This document shows, in pieces, positions 34,182 to 45,508 of a stretch of DNA of 64,000 nucleotides (positions within the stretch are counted from its first letter, which is position 1; each line of letters starts with the position of its first letter). The translations under genes were made by a program, and so were the position numbers. Origin of the DNA: Struthio camelus (lineage: Eukaryota > Chordata > Aves > Struthioniformes > Struthionidae); NCBI RefSeq assembly GCF_040807025.1, contig NC_090942.1, positions 70,982,487 to 71,046,486 on the forward strand. Direction: 5' to 3'. Below the pieces are notes generated by a model, which did no database searches, was not told where the DNA came from, and saw only the letters and a list, made by a program, of their open reading frames with translations.

Positions 34182-35217
34182 TGGACAGTGGAGGTGGATT
34201 GAGAACTGGCTGGATGGCAGAGCTCAGAGGGTTGTGGTCAGTGGTGCAGAGTCTAGTGGGAGGCCTGTAGCTGACGATGTCCCCCAGGGGTCAGTGCTGG
34301 GTCCAGTCTTGTTCAATGTATTCATCTATGACCTGGATGAAGGGACAGAGCGCACCCTCAACAAGTTTGCTGATGATACAAAACTGGGGGGAGTGGCTGA
34401 CACACCAGAAGGCTGTGCTGCCATTGAGAGGGAGCTGGACAGGCTGGAGAGTGGGGTGGAGAGGAACCTCCTGAAGTTTAATAAAGGGAAGTGCAGGGTC
34501 CTGCACCTAGGGAGGAAGAACAGCATGCAGCAGGACAGGCTGGGGGCTGACCTGCTGGAAAGCAGCTCTGCAGAGAAGGACCTGGGAGTGCTGGTGGGCA
34601 ACAAGTTAAGCATGAGGCAGCAATGTGCGCTTGTGGCCAAGAAGGGCAGTGGTATCCTGGGGCGCATGAGGCAGAGTGTTGCCGGCAGGTGGAGGGAGAT
34701 GGTCTGCTCAGCCCTGGTGAGGCCTCCCCTGGAGTACTGTGTCCAATTCGGGGCTCCCCAGTACAGGAGAGACATGGCACTACTGGAGAGAGTCGAGCGG
34801 AGGGCTACAAAGATGATGAGGGGACTGGAGCATCTCTGCTATGAAGAAAGGCTGAGAGAGCTTAGCCTGGAGAAGAGAAGACTGAGAGGCGATCTCATCA
34901 ATGTGTACAAGTATCTGAAGGGGGGATGTTGAGAGGATGGGGCCAGACTTTTCTCCGTGGTGCCCAGCGACAGGACAAGAGGCAACGGGCAGAAACCGAA
35001 ACACAGGCAGTTCTTCACTGTGAGGGTGACTGAGCACTGAAACAAGTTACCGAGAGAGGTAGTGGAGTCTCCTTCCCCTGGAGATATTCAAAACCTGTCT
35101 GGACACGATCCTGGGCAATGTGCTCTAGAGAACCCTGCTTGAGCAGGGGGGTCGGACTAGATGATCTCCAGAGGTCCCTTCCAACCTCAACCATTCTGTG
35201 CTTCTGTGTGATTCTGG
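34182..35217 (+). mobile_element. CR1 LINE copy in unit B, 5' part lost, reading frame broken
   Basis: It matches 49491-50558 almost base for base, including the reverse transcriptase FADDTKLGG box and the 3' tail of ATTCTGTG-type octamers. Compared with the gene 2 copy, it has an extra G near 34191, a 14-bp loss near 34700, a TGA at 34930-34932 that ends the frame, and a loss near 35015. Both copies have the same right flank (CTGGGTTATGCTGG), so they descend from one insertion duplicated with its surroundings. Confidence 0.9.
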
Positions 35218-36150
35218 CTGGGTTATGCTGGCTGGTGGGGGTGAGCAGTCCCCTCCCATGAGGGCAGGGGCAGGCACTGGCCAGGTTGGGAGGCCTGAGA
35301 GCCCCATCTGCAGCTGTGGGGCAGGGAGGGGTCAGCTGGGTTGATGGGGGCTGCAGGAGGAGGGTTGTTGCAGCCTGAGGAGCTCTAGTGCCCAAGCCCC
35401 TGGCCTGGCCTGGGTGCTCAGGGCATTTGGCCTTGTGAGGGGACCTGGTCCCGGGGGGCTGTCTGGGCTGCCAGGGAGGCTGTTTGGTTTGGGGTCCTGT
35501 GGCAGGGAGAAATGTGGGTGTGGGGTGGGGCCTTGGGGTGCTACTCCTGGCCTGTGATGACAGGGCAATGGGAGTCTCCTCTGGAGGCTGGCTGCCCTCT
35601 GGGGCCTGGAGGGAGGGGCCTGCTGAGTGGTTTTGCTGGTGGGAATTGCCCCAGGGAGGAGTCACGTCCTCGAAGTATGGGTGGCCGCAGCCAACACATC
35701 TCTGCTTTGCCTGTTTGCGGGAGAGAGAGAGTCCATGAAATGCAGGAAGCCTGAAGAGTGAGCTGGGTCTGAGGCTAGAGCAGCCACTGGCCTGGGTCAA
35801 ATGAATCACCTCTGAGTGCCACTGCCTGCCTGCTTTGCCCAGCTCTCCCTCAGCTGCCACTGGAGTTTAGAGGCTGACTGTGAGGTAGGTGCCTGCACCT
35901 GCATTGTGGACACCTAAAGTCAGAGGAGGTGAGTGTGCCTCCAGAGAGAGCCTAGCTGCTGCATGGGACCTGGGGGCAAAGGACAAATACAGCCATTGCA
36001 GACTGTGTCTCAAATACAGACTTGTGGCAAAAACAAAACAAAACAAACCCCAAAAAGCCCACACAACCACCCACACAGAAGAATGGCAAGCACTGCCCTT
36101 TGTTATTTGTGTTGCTTTTCTGTGATAGGTAATATTCAGCAGTTCTCTGC
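35218..36150. repeat. Segmental duplication block right of the unit B CR1
   Basis: 35218-35640 matches 50559-51010 (gene 2 unit) and partly 27199-27400 (gene 1 unit). 35623-36000 matches 27660-28038. The long open frame on the minus strand here (35015-35860) follows GC-rich low-complexity sequence and is not conserved between copies. Confidence 0.7.
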
Positions 36151-36544
36151 AGAAACATTAAGAATATCTGCACTTCAATCCCCCTGAAACATATTTTGCC
36201 TAACCCTAGGGCTGCGTGTTATGTTCCTTCTGAAGCTTTTGTAGAAATACTTGGATGACGTTCATTTCTGAAAAGATTATATATTTGAGTTTTGATATCT
36301 TAAGAATATTCTATATAGGGTAGCCGTGAGCTTAGTACAGAGCAGAATATTTGCATGTTGTTGCTTTTTTTTTCTCTGAGCTATTAAGAGTAAGTAGTTA
36401 AAACGTCAAGATGCAGTGTGTCTGGGGTCCACTGTCATATCTATCTCTAACAGGCTACAATATAAATTTTGTTCACAGCTTGTCTTAAAGCAAAAGAGCT
36501 TTTTGATCAGACAGAAGACTTCTAGCCCATGTTCTTTGGCATTT

Positions 36545-36935
36545 GTCATGGGGTGAAGGAAGTACCAGACAACGCAATCCTGCTAAACTGAATTCATTTT
36601 GTGGACCAGTGGATGGATAAGCTGTATCAGGGCAAGTTTTACACTTGCCTACACACACACACAAACACAGAGAGTTACATTAACTAACTCCAGTGAGCCT
36701 AGCCTGGGGCAAATAACACTTGCTCTGATCCATTGAAATATCAGGAACTGGGCAGTGGCTCAGCACAAACACGTAGTACACCTTACCTCCTCTGCTTCTA
36801 TGTGGCTTTGGACTTCTGCATAATATTGTTTCCCCCAGTCCCTGTTCAGCGTTTTTATAGCTACAGGTCAGCACAGGCTGCCAGGTGACCAACAAGCCAA
36901 TTATAATCAACAGCACAGTGATGGGATGTAGTCAC
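36545..36935. repeat. Unidentified interspersed repeat, first copy
   Basis: It is alignable by eye with 37587-37975 in the same orientation. Shared landmarks are GCTAAACTGAATTCATT/GCTAAGCTGAATTCATT, the word AGAGTTACA, and CCTCTGCTTC. It could be one of two decayed LTRs or an older repeat; no target duplication was seen. Confidence 0.6.
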
Positions 36936-37586
36936 AGGTATAATAAGGTATTCCCAGTTATTGAATGAACATCTGCCAAAGCTGTTACCCCACGAATTAA
37001 CAAATGAATTTTTCAGGGTAACTTTATCATCACTAGGCTTGTCAATTATGTTAATTCCTCAATCACTGGCAGAGACAGCCAAACTGATTTCCAGGAAAAC
37101 CCACAGAGCTAGAGAAAGTTCCTTTGAAACAAACAGACCCCTCTGCTTTTCCTTATCCTTTCAATTAATATAGTTGCAGGGAATACATTTAATTTCCTTT
37201 CCTGTGTTGTTCTGCTCCAGCTCACAAACAAGATGCCATGTACTAAAGGGCACCAACATGCTGCTCCCTCAGTATCCTCAAGCAAACCTTTACACTTAAG
37301 GTTAGCTGGGTTACAATCCCCACTGGGTTGCTTTGTACTCAGCCAAGCCCCCAGTGGCACATGGTATGGGGCCAGCAATTAAACCACAGGTACCTTTGGA
37401 TCCGACCATCCCAATAGATGAGGCTGAGACTCCTCTAAGAGAACTGTTGTTTAAGACAGTTTTCTTCTAAACAGCTTATTATAGTGTTACTATAATACGA
37501 CATTCTCTCAAGTATTCACACCTCAGGCCCCTAAAGCTACCCTAGCACTGTCCCACGAGGCTCACCTGCATCTTCTTCCAGTTTGC
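36936..37586. other. Stretch between the two direct repeat copies
   Basis: 650 bp with no gene or recognised element. If the flanking repeats were LTRs, this is much too short for a full internal region, and no reading frame is kept. Confidence 0.5.
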
Positions 37587-37975
37587 ATCATGGAGGGAAA
37601 AGAAACAGCAGAGACAGCACTGCTAAGCTGAATTCATTAAGTGGACCAAATGAAGGATAAGCTTTGTCAAGGAAAGTCTTACACACACAGAGTTACAGTT
37701 AATTGAGACCTGCCCCACTTATCACACCAGTGAGTCCACACAATCTAGCCTGGAGGGAACACCACTTGCTCCAATCCATCTGTGTCAGGCTCTGGGCAGC
37801 AGCTCAGCACTGATGCTCAACAGTTCCACCTTGCACCCTCTGCTTCCACACAGTATCAGATGTCTTCTTAACAGTGTTTCCCCTAGCTCTGTTACTGTAG
37901 GTTTTCATTGCCAGATGTCAGCCCAGGCCACCAACCAAATCAGTCCACAATAATATTACAATACAGCTTTCAATT
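37587..37975. repeat. Unidentified interspersed repeat, second copy
   Basis: Direct-orientation partner of 36545-36935, about 1.04 kb away. It is diverged by many substitutions and small indels, so it is old. Confidence 0.6.
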
Positions 37976-38671
37976 GGTTTTCAGTATTGGTCTCCTGTTG
38001 CCTGATAATCCATAGCCTGTACCAAGGCTCACCACATTTTCAGGTGTCTGCATTGTTCTGTCAGCCAAAGCTTAGCTCACTTATTCAGCTCATGATCAAG
38101 GTAAGGTCTTGAGGATCCCATGATAAATTAAGTCTCTTTAATACAGACACTTCTGATTAACTTGTTAACACAAGTTCTGTGCTTTGGTTTGTCACTCCCT
38201 CCCACCCTGCTGGAATAGAACTTACATGCTATCAGTAATCTGACTATTTTTTGGTTTGGATAGAATGCAGACACTACTCTAATCAAAAACTTTTACAGGT
38301 CAAAACTGAACAAAGTAAGAACTTGATATTGTAGGAGTTTGTACTGTAGGTATTAGCACTTTTCTCATTTATTGTTCTTTCAGAAGAAGTTTTGGGTTGT
38401 GCCCTAGAAACAGGGAAGCATGCAGTTGTCTCATCATCAGATAGATCCATTCTGAAAGAACAGGTAACTACATAATCACTTTCTCCTGTGCTCACATATG
38501 CTGACCCCACCGCCTTAAGCAGTGGTGATGCAAGACAGAGGATAAACACTGACTGGTAGTTCTGAGTGTCCCTGTTTTCCTCTTAGGGATTCCAGCCGAA
38601 CAAAGGTACTCATCTAACGAGCAGAGAATTCTAACAACCCACATTTTGTTCTCTAGAACAATTTTTTTTTT

Positions 38672-38677
38672 TTTATT
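38672..38677 (-). terminator. Candidate polyadenylation signal of gene 2
   Basis: AATAAA on the gene strand, about 175 bp downstream of the gene 2 stop codon. A second hexamer lies at 38368-38373. Either could be used. Confidence 0.45.
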
Positions 38678-38852
38678 TCCCACCACCAAAGAAGAAAAAC
38701 CCAGACAAAAAGTCACTTAGGTATGTATACTGCATCTTTGCTAGCAGCAGCAGGACAGATACAGTTTGCAAGCTACATAGTGGACAGCTCCAGGCCACAG
38801 TAGAAGCTCATTAGACCCCAGAGGTCTGGAGGAAGGCAGGAGAAAGCTGTCC

Positions 38853-41800
38853 TCAGTATTCCACATTGAAAGGGTATTCCTTGTGAGTTTTGCACCTGAA
38901 GGAGATCACAGAGGAGAGATTATTCTCACAGCTGAAATAAATGCTATATAGAGCTGTACTGGATGCTTAGAAGAACCACCAGGGGAGGATCTGAATTATG
39001 TAACGACAGAATTAATTTGTTGGAGTTTTCTTTTTTTCAAGTGCAAATGGTACGCATTACCAGCAAATTCTCAAGAACTTTCCTGTTATTCAGGCACTCA
39101 CTATTCAAAGGTGGTACAACAGAATCACTTTCTAAATAAATGTTCAGTTCACTGCCTGAAAGACAGTTTCTGTGGCCTTTCAGAGGCTTCATATCTGGCT
39201 ATAGGTCTCCAATGTGTGTATCTGCAATCATTTGCTCTTCATATGGTCATTCCCTCCCCCAACCACCTATGGGAAAAGCTGCCATCAGTTTTTATTATAA
39301 ATTCAACATGAAACAAAACTGATCATGATTTAACTCTGCTGTGTGCTCACTGCTAATAGGGACATAGCCAAAATGATCAACTAGAATCTTCCTGTTGGAA
39401 TTCTAGTTACAAAAAGTTTCCTGGAGGAAGAATACAAGTGAGTATAAAGTATGATTTATGCTCATCATTTTGTCAGTAAAGTGAAAATACAAAACTCCCA
39501 AATAAGCTATTTTTGGGATGAACCATCTGTAATTTGAGTTTCAAAACTCAAATGATTTCAAAAATATGCCCAACTCAGCCAAAGTAGTACCTGTGAGTTT
39601 AGGCAAAAAATCCTCTGTAAAGACTACTAAGAATGGAAGAGTTTGAAGGACACAAGCTGTCACTTACGTGATCATTTCACAGATTCTCCAGTTTCTGTTT
39701 AAGCTCAAAATTGTTGCCATCTCCTCTTTGGTCAATTCAAAGTCAAACACCTAGGAGGAGAAACAACTGGAAGTCATCTCTTGGAACAAACCAAAGACTG
39801 TGAGATTCACAAGACTCAAAAGCAAGTCCACACTGGACAGGTGCTGGTTAGAAGAAGCGATGGCCTCATGCAAGAGGGAAAGGGAAAAGAATTCCAGGAA
39901 AGGGAAATGAAGTCTCTACACATTCAGAAGACTTCACTGGTGGGGGCAGCGGGAGGGGGAACCCATCAGTTGCAGGCAGTGTTAGCTGTTCCAAGAAGCT
40001 GGGTGAACAGTTAGGGTTGAAGCGTGCCTCCAGCTGCTGAGGCAGCATCTATGTGTCCTGCTCCAAAAGGACACCTGGAAGACTTTCCTGTAACCCATTC
40101 ATCCAACTAGGTCTCTTCTGAAATCCTGACATCCAGTGTCAGTCAGGGAGGGCTGAATTCACAGAGGAACAGCATGGCATACGGACCCCAGAACGGTTTT
40201 CTTAACATTGCTTGCTCTACCAAAAGACTTTTCTGGCATGTTATTGCACTTGGGCTGCATGCAAGCTCTGCCTGCCAATTCACACGCAGCCAAAGAACAA
40301 GAGACAGCTCACAAGATGACTGTCCAGGTTCCAGCATTCTGTTTCCAAGAGCTCTGTTTGCTTCTGCTCTCCCACTGTAGCTGTTAGTTTAGCCCTCACT
40401 AGAGCATAGCTAAATATATAGACAAAAAAGCCCAGTCCTCTTGTCTGAAGAGGACTTGGGAAGGGTAGGAAAGGATTGCTACTTGCTATGCAGGGGGAAG
40501 GAGTGCGATCCCTGAAGGGCAGCACCCAGGTCACTTGTAATCACTCACCTTGAAGTTCTCCACAATACGCTGTGGTGTGACAGACTTGGGAATGGCAATC
40601 ACATTTCTCTGGATCTGAAACCGAAGGACAACCTGCAAGAGCATATCAATGAGTCAGAGAGAGGTTGTCTCCTTTTGTTCTGTAAGGAGCAGAGTCTGTT
40701 CTAATAGCAGTTTGCTGTGAAGTATAAGATTCAGCAGAACTAACCCATTTCTGCAGAGCTGTATTTCACATCATTCCTGTACCTGAGGCCCAGGTAGCCC
40801 ACAGAAAGGCCTCCTCTCTTTTGCTGTCCAGTTCTGGGGCACTCAATTCCTTTCCTTCTTATCCATACATTAAACAGTCTATGCAAGTGTTTGATTTTCT
40901 GCATCAGGACTTGAGATAGGAAACATTTGTTCAGTGTCAAAGAGCCCCTTTAAGCACATGTTGCAGGCCACAAAGCAAACAATCTGCATTGCTACTAATT
41001 ACAGAAGAGGGTCATGGTTCACAGGGAATATGGATATAGGTTGTACCCTCTCCTCAGGCACAATTTCCTTACAGCAGTGTTCCAGGAACCAGTACCCACT
41101 TTACTGCACCTACATACCTGTGCTGGGGTTTTGTTGTGCTTGGCTGCGATCTCTTTAATCTTGGGGTCATCCAGAAGGGTCAGCTCCTCTGGTGTACTTC
41201 TACAGAGAGAAAACAAAGTGTGGGACCTCTGCAGAAAGGGCCTACCTAGCAAGAGTAATCATATTTATATATATATATATGTATAGCTATATATAGATAT
41301 ATATATATAGGTACACGTATGCACCATTGCTCATTCAATCTGAGTGAATGCTTCACGTTTAAGCTGCACTAACTCACTTGGAGTTTGGAAGTTACCTGTC
41401 AGGGCGTCCAAGGGGACAATATGCTGTCACAGCAATCCCTTTAGATTGGCAATAGTTGATCAGCTTCTCCTGGGTAAGGTATGGATGGCATTCAATCTGC
41501 CAACACAAGAGCAGAGACTGAACACACAAGAGTGGCTGAACAATTGCCATGTTACTCCAGGGATTATCTCCTACTCCAATTACAGGCTGTGCTTATCCTA
41601 ACTTGCCAGGGGTCTGTGTGATCATACAAAGCTGTAAATTTATAGGGCACCAATTTTTACACCAAGTCCTTATATACTACTTTAATTTTGCGAGAGGTTA
41701 AAAAAAAAGTGAATACAGCCACAGGATCAGAGCTCACCTCTATTCATTATTCTTTCAAAAACCATGCAACTGCTCCACCATGTATGAACAATGGTTCAGC

Positions 41801-44800
41801 AAGTTCAAAAACAAAAAAGAAATCATCCCTGTGGCTTGTGTCCCGTAGGGTGGGGTTCAGAAAACATGCTGTGTCAAGTCTCTTTTTCCTTATCCTCATT
41901 CTACTGTGATCAGATCTTCATAATCCTCAAAGAGCATTCACTTGCTGTCACTTTGTAGCCTACCTGGTTATTTGCAGGCTTGTATTTCAGTCCCGGCTTG
42001 TTCAAGATTCTCTCAATCTGCTCGTGGTTGAAGTTGGAGATTCCAATGGCTTTTACCAGACCAGCATCCACCAGCTCCTCCATGGCCTAACAGAAAGGGC
42101 AGCAAAGTCATCATGAGGTGTACCAGACAGGGCCTGAAGAAGGCGTTCTTCCTGACCTGGCTTGCTTCCTTCGTGTGAAGGATCAAAACAACTGATTGGA
42201 CATGCAAAACTCTTGATCCCTTGAGGGGGCAAAAAAGGAGCACTGCCATATTTGTCCCAGCCCACCCAAGACCAAAGTCTCATTCCTTGAGACTGCAGCA
42301 GTTAACACAGAGTTCCAGGTGGAAAACAATAATAGCCCGCTACTGCGCCATTGAGTCTTTCCAACTAATTCCGCACACACAAGGCAACAATTGGGTGACC
42401 ACCGAAGGTAATGAGAACGTGGAAGAAACCGAGGGCAGAAAACGGGATTCTCCCACTGTGGCTGAGCTTACCTCCCACGTGTGTAGCAGATCTGTGTTGC
42501 TGGGTACAGACATGCCTTTGTCATCTGTGGGAAACAGCTCCTCCCCTGCCTGTTGGCACAAGAGAAAACTGCTTCAAACAACCTGTTTGGAAGCTAGCTT
42601 AATACCATGACAACCGAGGACTATGATAACAAGCTTCAGTGCAGAAAATGTAGTACTGGTTCTTGCCTACATTCTTCAGTCATTCCTTTCTCCTTCATGT
42701 GGAGCTATGGCCAGCAATCAACCCCATACAGACAGGTACTTCCACCAGACCCAACGATATTTTGGCTCACCAAAATACATACTAGGAAACCAAACACTAC
42801 GCTTCTGTGTGCGGGTACGGTGCTCGTACACACAAAGAGATGCATGATCTTCCCTGGCTGGAGCAACAGGTGAGCTGTAAAGCTCTTCAAGAGTGCCTGA
42901 GGTTAGAGACAGAAGTTGTAAGACACAATACTGTTACTGTACCTTAAATCCAAAAGGCCAGTGGATGAGGTAGAGATCCAAGTAATCCAGTTTCAGGGCA
43001 GCAAGAGTCTTCTGGCAGGCTCCCTTCACCAGAGGTTTCTCATGGAACGTGCACCAAAGCTAGAGACAAAGAGCCAAGCCACGCTGTGACCTCCTGAGTT
43101 AAAGCTCTCAGGTGCTCTCCTGAACAGGAGAGAAGCCTTCCATCTCCTTTGGTAGCCAATGTGGAATTAGCTCATCTTAGGGTCTTTAAATGGGGCCTGC
43201 TCTGCAAGCAGAGCTAGACCATGACAATAAGGGCAATATGTACCATGGCAATACACATTGTTGAATGGGTCTGTGAACGTGATCTGTTTCCATTTGCTCA
43301 CTCAGTTTAAAAGCCACCTATCGCAAGGTCAGATACTGGCTAGAAAAAGATAGCATATATGAAGACAGCTTGCTGTCAGACCTGACCATTCATGTCTCCT
43401 GCAATGTACTTAGCAGGTAAAGCCATGAGAACACACTAAAAGCCCCACAGAAAGTCTGGAACAAGCATTTACCAAATCAAGAAGCAACTATAGAATCCAG
43501 CTAAATATAGTGCTTGCAAAGCACGAAAAAGAAAACCCACCAGTCACAGCTTTCCTGGGACACATACGAGCACATTACGTTGTCCCAGGTTGCCCAGAGT
43601 CTTGTCTTTCTCACACAGCAGAGGGATACCCCTTTGGCAGGATCGGGAGTCTGGCTGCTGGAACAGGCAGTGGGTGGCGCCACAGGCACCAGCAGCTACC
43701 ACAGGGCTTTCCTCCTCAACTGCACATTAGCAGTCGGCGAGGTGCTTCTATCATGTCAGCGCAGCATCTGTAGTGATCCACGATACCAAGCGTTCTCAGA
43801 GCTCTGCCTCTGCAATGCAGGTTTCTACCTTGCTTGGTGCTACCAGGCCCCCCCCCCTCCCCCCGCCATGCTTTTGCCTGCTTCCCTGTTCCTGCATCCC
43901 AGGGCAACGCTCCTGGTGGTCTCTGCGCTCCAGCAGAGGCATGAGATGCAGGGGGCCAGGTTCCTCCTGATCCCCAGCACATCCACCTGTCCCAAAAGCA
44001 CTAGACTACAGGAAAGCTGCTGTGTTCCAGCGCTTAGAGGATTGTGGGAGGGAGTGGGGGGGGAAATCACAGCCCTTACTTCTTTCAGTGGTATCACACT
44101 GGCTGGGGAAGCAAACTGTCAGGAGAAGCAGGATTCTCTCCTCTGCTCAGAGCTCAGGGGACACACTGTTCCTATCCACAGGATGCATAAAATCACTACC
44201 AATGGTCAGGAAAGAGTGAAGCGGTATCATGGTGATGACATGAAGCAAGAAAGCAGTATGAGAAGTAATCTCAATTATGTTTCGAGTTTCTCTTTTCTCC
44301 AACATAATACCACTCCCCAACTCATAATTTCCCACTATGAGACTACTGCAGGTAAAACAGGTCTACCCCCGGATCCTGGGCTGCCAGATCCCTACCTTAC
44401 TGACGACAAAAAGGTCCTCTCGTTTCACAACGCCTTCCTTGATTTTCTGCCGGATCCCTTCCCCAACTTCACGCTCATTCTGGTACACATAGGCACAGTC
44501 GAAGTGGCGGTATCCCGCATCGATAGCGGCCATCACTGCGCCTTCTACCTTACCTGGTGGGGACTGGGGGTAGAGAGAGGAGGGGAAAAAAAATAAAAAA
44601 AAAAAAACCAAAACATTTCCTGCTGTTTCCTACCTAACTTGAGCAGAGAGGAAAAACACGCAAAGGGGTTTTACGGCGCTGCTGCCCGGAGCATTGTGCG
44701 GCCCGTGCTCACCCCCAAGGCGGCCTCCCGCCCCCCGCTCGGTCGCAGCCCCACGGTCGGGTCAGGCCGGGCCGGGTCCAGCGGCGGCCGCAGGCCCCGC

Positions 44801-44950
44801 TCGCCCCCCTGTCCCGGGCCGGTTCCCGGCGGAGGGGGCCCGGCAGCTCCCGGCGGAGGGCGGCCCCGCCGCCGCCGCCGTTACCTTCCAGGTGCCCAGG
44901 CCCAGGAGGGGCATCCGCGCCGCAGCGCCCAGCCGCACGGCGGCCGCCAT
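38853..44950 (-). CDS. AKR1B: Gene 2: AKR1B-type aldo-keto reductase with altered substrate loop, 314 aa, ten exons
   Basis: Exons in coding order: 44885-44950 (exon 1a), 44396-44563, 42943-43059, 42472-42549, 41964-42086, 41396-41496, 41118-41199, 40549-40632, 39668-39750, 38853-38895. All junctions are GT-AG and the frame is open. An alternative first exon lies at 45285-45350. Catalytic Asp44, Tyr49, Lys78 and His111 (LIHWPFGFK) are kept, as are GISNFN and IPKS. Exon 6 is 101 bp, not 107: its donor comes directly after CCTGACAG, so the loop reads LGRPDRSTPEEL where genes 1 and 3 have [13 protein letters not shown]. This removes the equivalent of Trp220 (human AKR1B1 Trp219), which lines the active site, without breaking the frame. 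The C-terminal loop reads [15 protein letters not shown], with Glu after the first Cys. Likely an active reductase with changed substrate range; the change in function is inference. Confidence 0.9.
39701..40614. repeat. Gene 2 copy of the homogenised exon 9-exon 8 block, partner 15441-16350
   Basis: Nearly identical to gene 1 over exon 9 (part), intron 8 and exon 8 (part). Its right part (from about 40376) also matches gene 3 at 53021-53441, so three genes share this sequence. Confidence 0.75.
41261..41310. repeat. (TA)n microsatellite in gene 2 intron 6
   Basis: Mostly TA dinucleotides interrupted by GTATAGC and AGAT. It lies close to exon 7 on its upstream side (intron 6). Confidence 0.9.
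41920..42785. repeat. Gene 2 copy of the near-identical 866-bp block, partner 19027-19892
   Basis: Contains exons 5 and 4 and the intron between them. Part of it (41960-42190) is also nearly identical to gene 3 at 54644-54868. Confidence 0.85.
43550..44053. repeat. Block shared by intron 2 of gene 2 and gene 3, partner 57462-57964
   Basis: About 500 bp with very few differences and small indels (for example two bases near 43914). Flanks are much less similar. It carries a poly-C run near 43849-43866. A 360-codon open frame on the plus strand passes through it but runs antisense across exon 2 and is broken in gene 3. Confidence 0.75.
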
Positions 44951-45035
44951 CGCCCACCCACCCCGGCCTTGAGCAGCGGCCGCGCCAGGCTGGGTTGGGT
45001 TGGTAGCGCCCAGCCGGGCCTGTCACCGCATGCGG

Positions 45036-45112
45036 CCAATCAGCGGTCGAGTCCTGCCCCCATGGATGGGTGAGCCAATCAGCGCTGCCGACAGCGAAGC
45101 AAGGCGGCCAAT
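45036..45112 (-). promoter_or_regulatory. Three inverted CCAAT boxes upstream of exon 1a
   Basis: CCAAT on the plus strand at 45036-45040, 45075-45079 and 45108-45112, i.e. ATTGG on the gene strand, 86-162 bp upstream of the exon 1a ATG. Two are in the NF-Y type context CCAATCAGCG. This is the usual distance for CCAAT boxes and supports exon 1a as a real first exon. Confidence 0.6.
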
Positions 45113-45284
45113 GGGAGGCCCGCGCGGTTGCCATGGGAGAGTTATAGTGGAAGGAACCAGCCGTGGCGGGGGGGTGGGGAGGGCTCACCCCGTGTGGCAG
45201 TATTGCCGCCTCCTACTGCGCTCGCACTGCACCGCGCCCCGTCACGGCGTGGACCCCTCCCGGGGCGGCCGCGGCCGCCGTTAC

Positions 45285-45350
45285 CTTCCAGGTGCCCAGC
45301 CCCAGGAGGGGCATCTTCGCCCCGCTGCTCAGCCGCACCGAGGCCGCCAT
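45285..45350 (-). CDS. AKR1B: Exon 1b: alternative first coding exon of gene 2
   Basis: 66 bp from ATG to a GT donor, the same length and phase as every other exon 1 here. It reads [20 protein letters not shown], closer to the family consensus than exon 1a ([14 protein letters not shown]). Its flanks match gene 3 exon 1. Splicing to exon 2 at 44563 would keep the frame and skip exon 1a. It may be used as an alternative start or be a relic of the crossing-over that built this gene. Its TATA-like word is mutated (CCATTAGAG on the gene strand at 45381-45389). Confidence 0.6.
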
Positions 45351-45480
45351 CGCCGCGGCGCTGCTGCCTCCCGCCGAGCCCTCTAATGGCGCCGGGTGGT
45401 GGAGCGGCCGGCGCTCCCGGCCCGCCCCTCGCTGGCAAACGAAGCTGCGGCCTCGCCTGCTGCGGCTCCGCTCGCGCAGC

Positions 45481-45490
45481 TTCACGTGAA
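45481..45490. promoter_or_regulatory. Palindromic E-box upstream of exon 1b
   Basis: TTCACGTGAA is a perfect 10-bp palindrome around the CACGTG core bound by USF, MYC and TFE family factors. It lies 131-140 bp upstream of the exon 1b ATG and is conserved upstream of gene 3 at 59286-59295. Confidence 0.5.
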
Positions 45491-45508
45491 AGCCCAAAGC
45501 AATTAAAG

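Larger units (their letters stand above)
44640..45460. promoter_or_regulatory. CpG-rich double promoter region of gene 2
   Basis: Very GC- and CG-rich, and contains both candidate first exons (1a and 1b). The exon 1a side resembles gene 1 (21920-22025). The exon 1b side resembles gene 3 (59120-59300). Confidence 0.75.

Noticed and set aside
35015..35860. 281-codon open frame on the minus strand
   Set aside because: GC-rich, Pro/Ser-rich translation crossing the CR1 end and duplicated flank; not kept open in the other two copies.
43560..43600. CCAGGTTGCCCAGAG resembling the CR1 3' region
   Set aside because: The match does not extend to either side and the following sequence lacks the CR1 tail.
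43514..44596. 360-codon open frame on the plus strand
   Set aside because: It runs antisense across intron 2 and exon 2 of gene 2, and the same region in gene 3 is interrupted. No recognisable domain.
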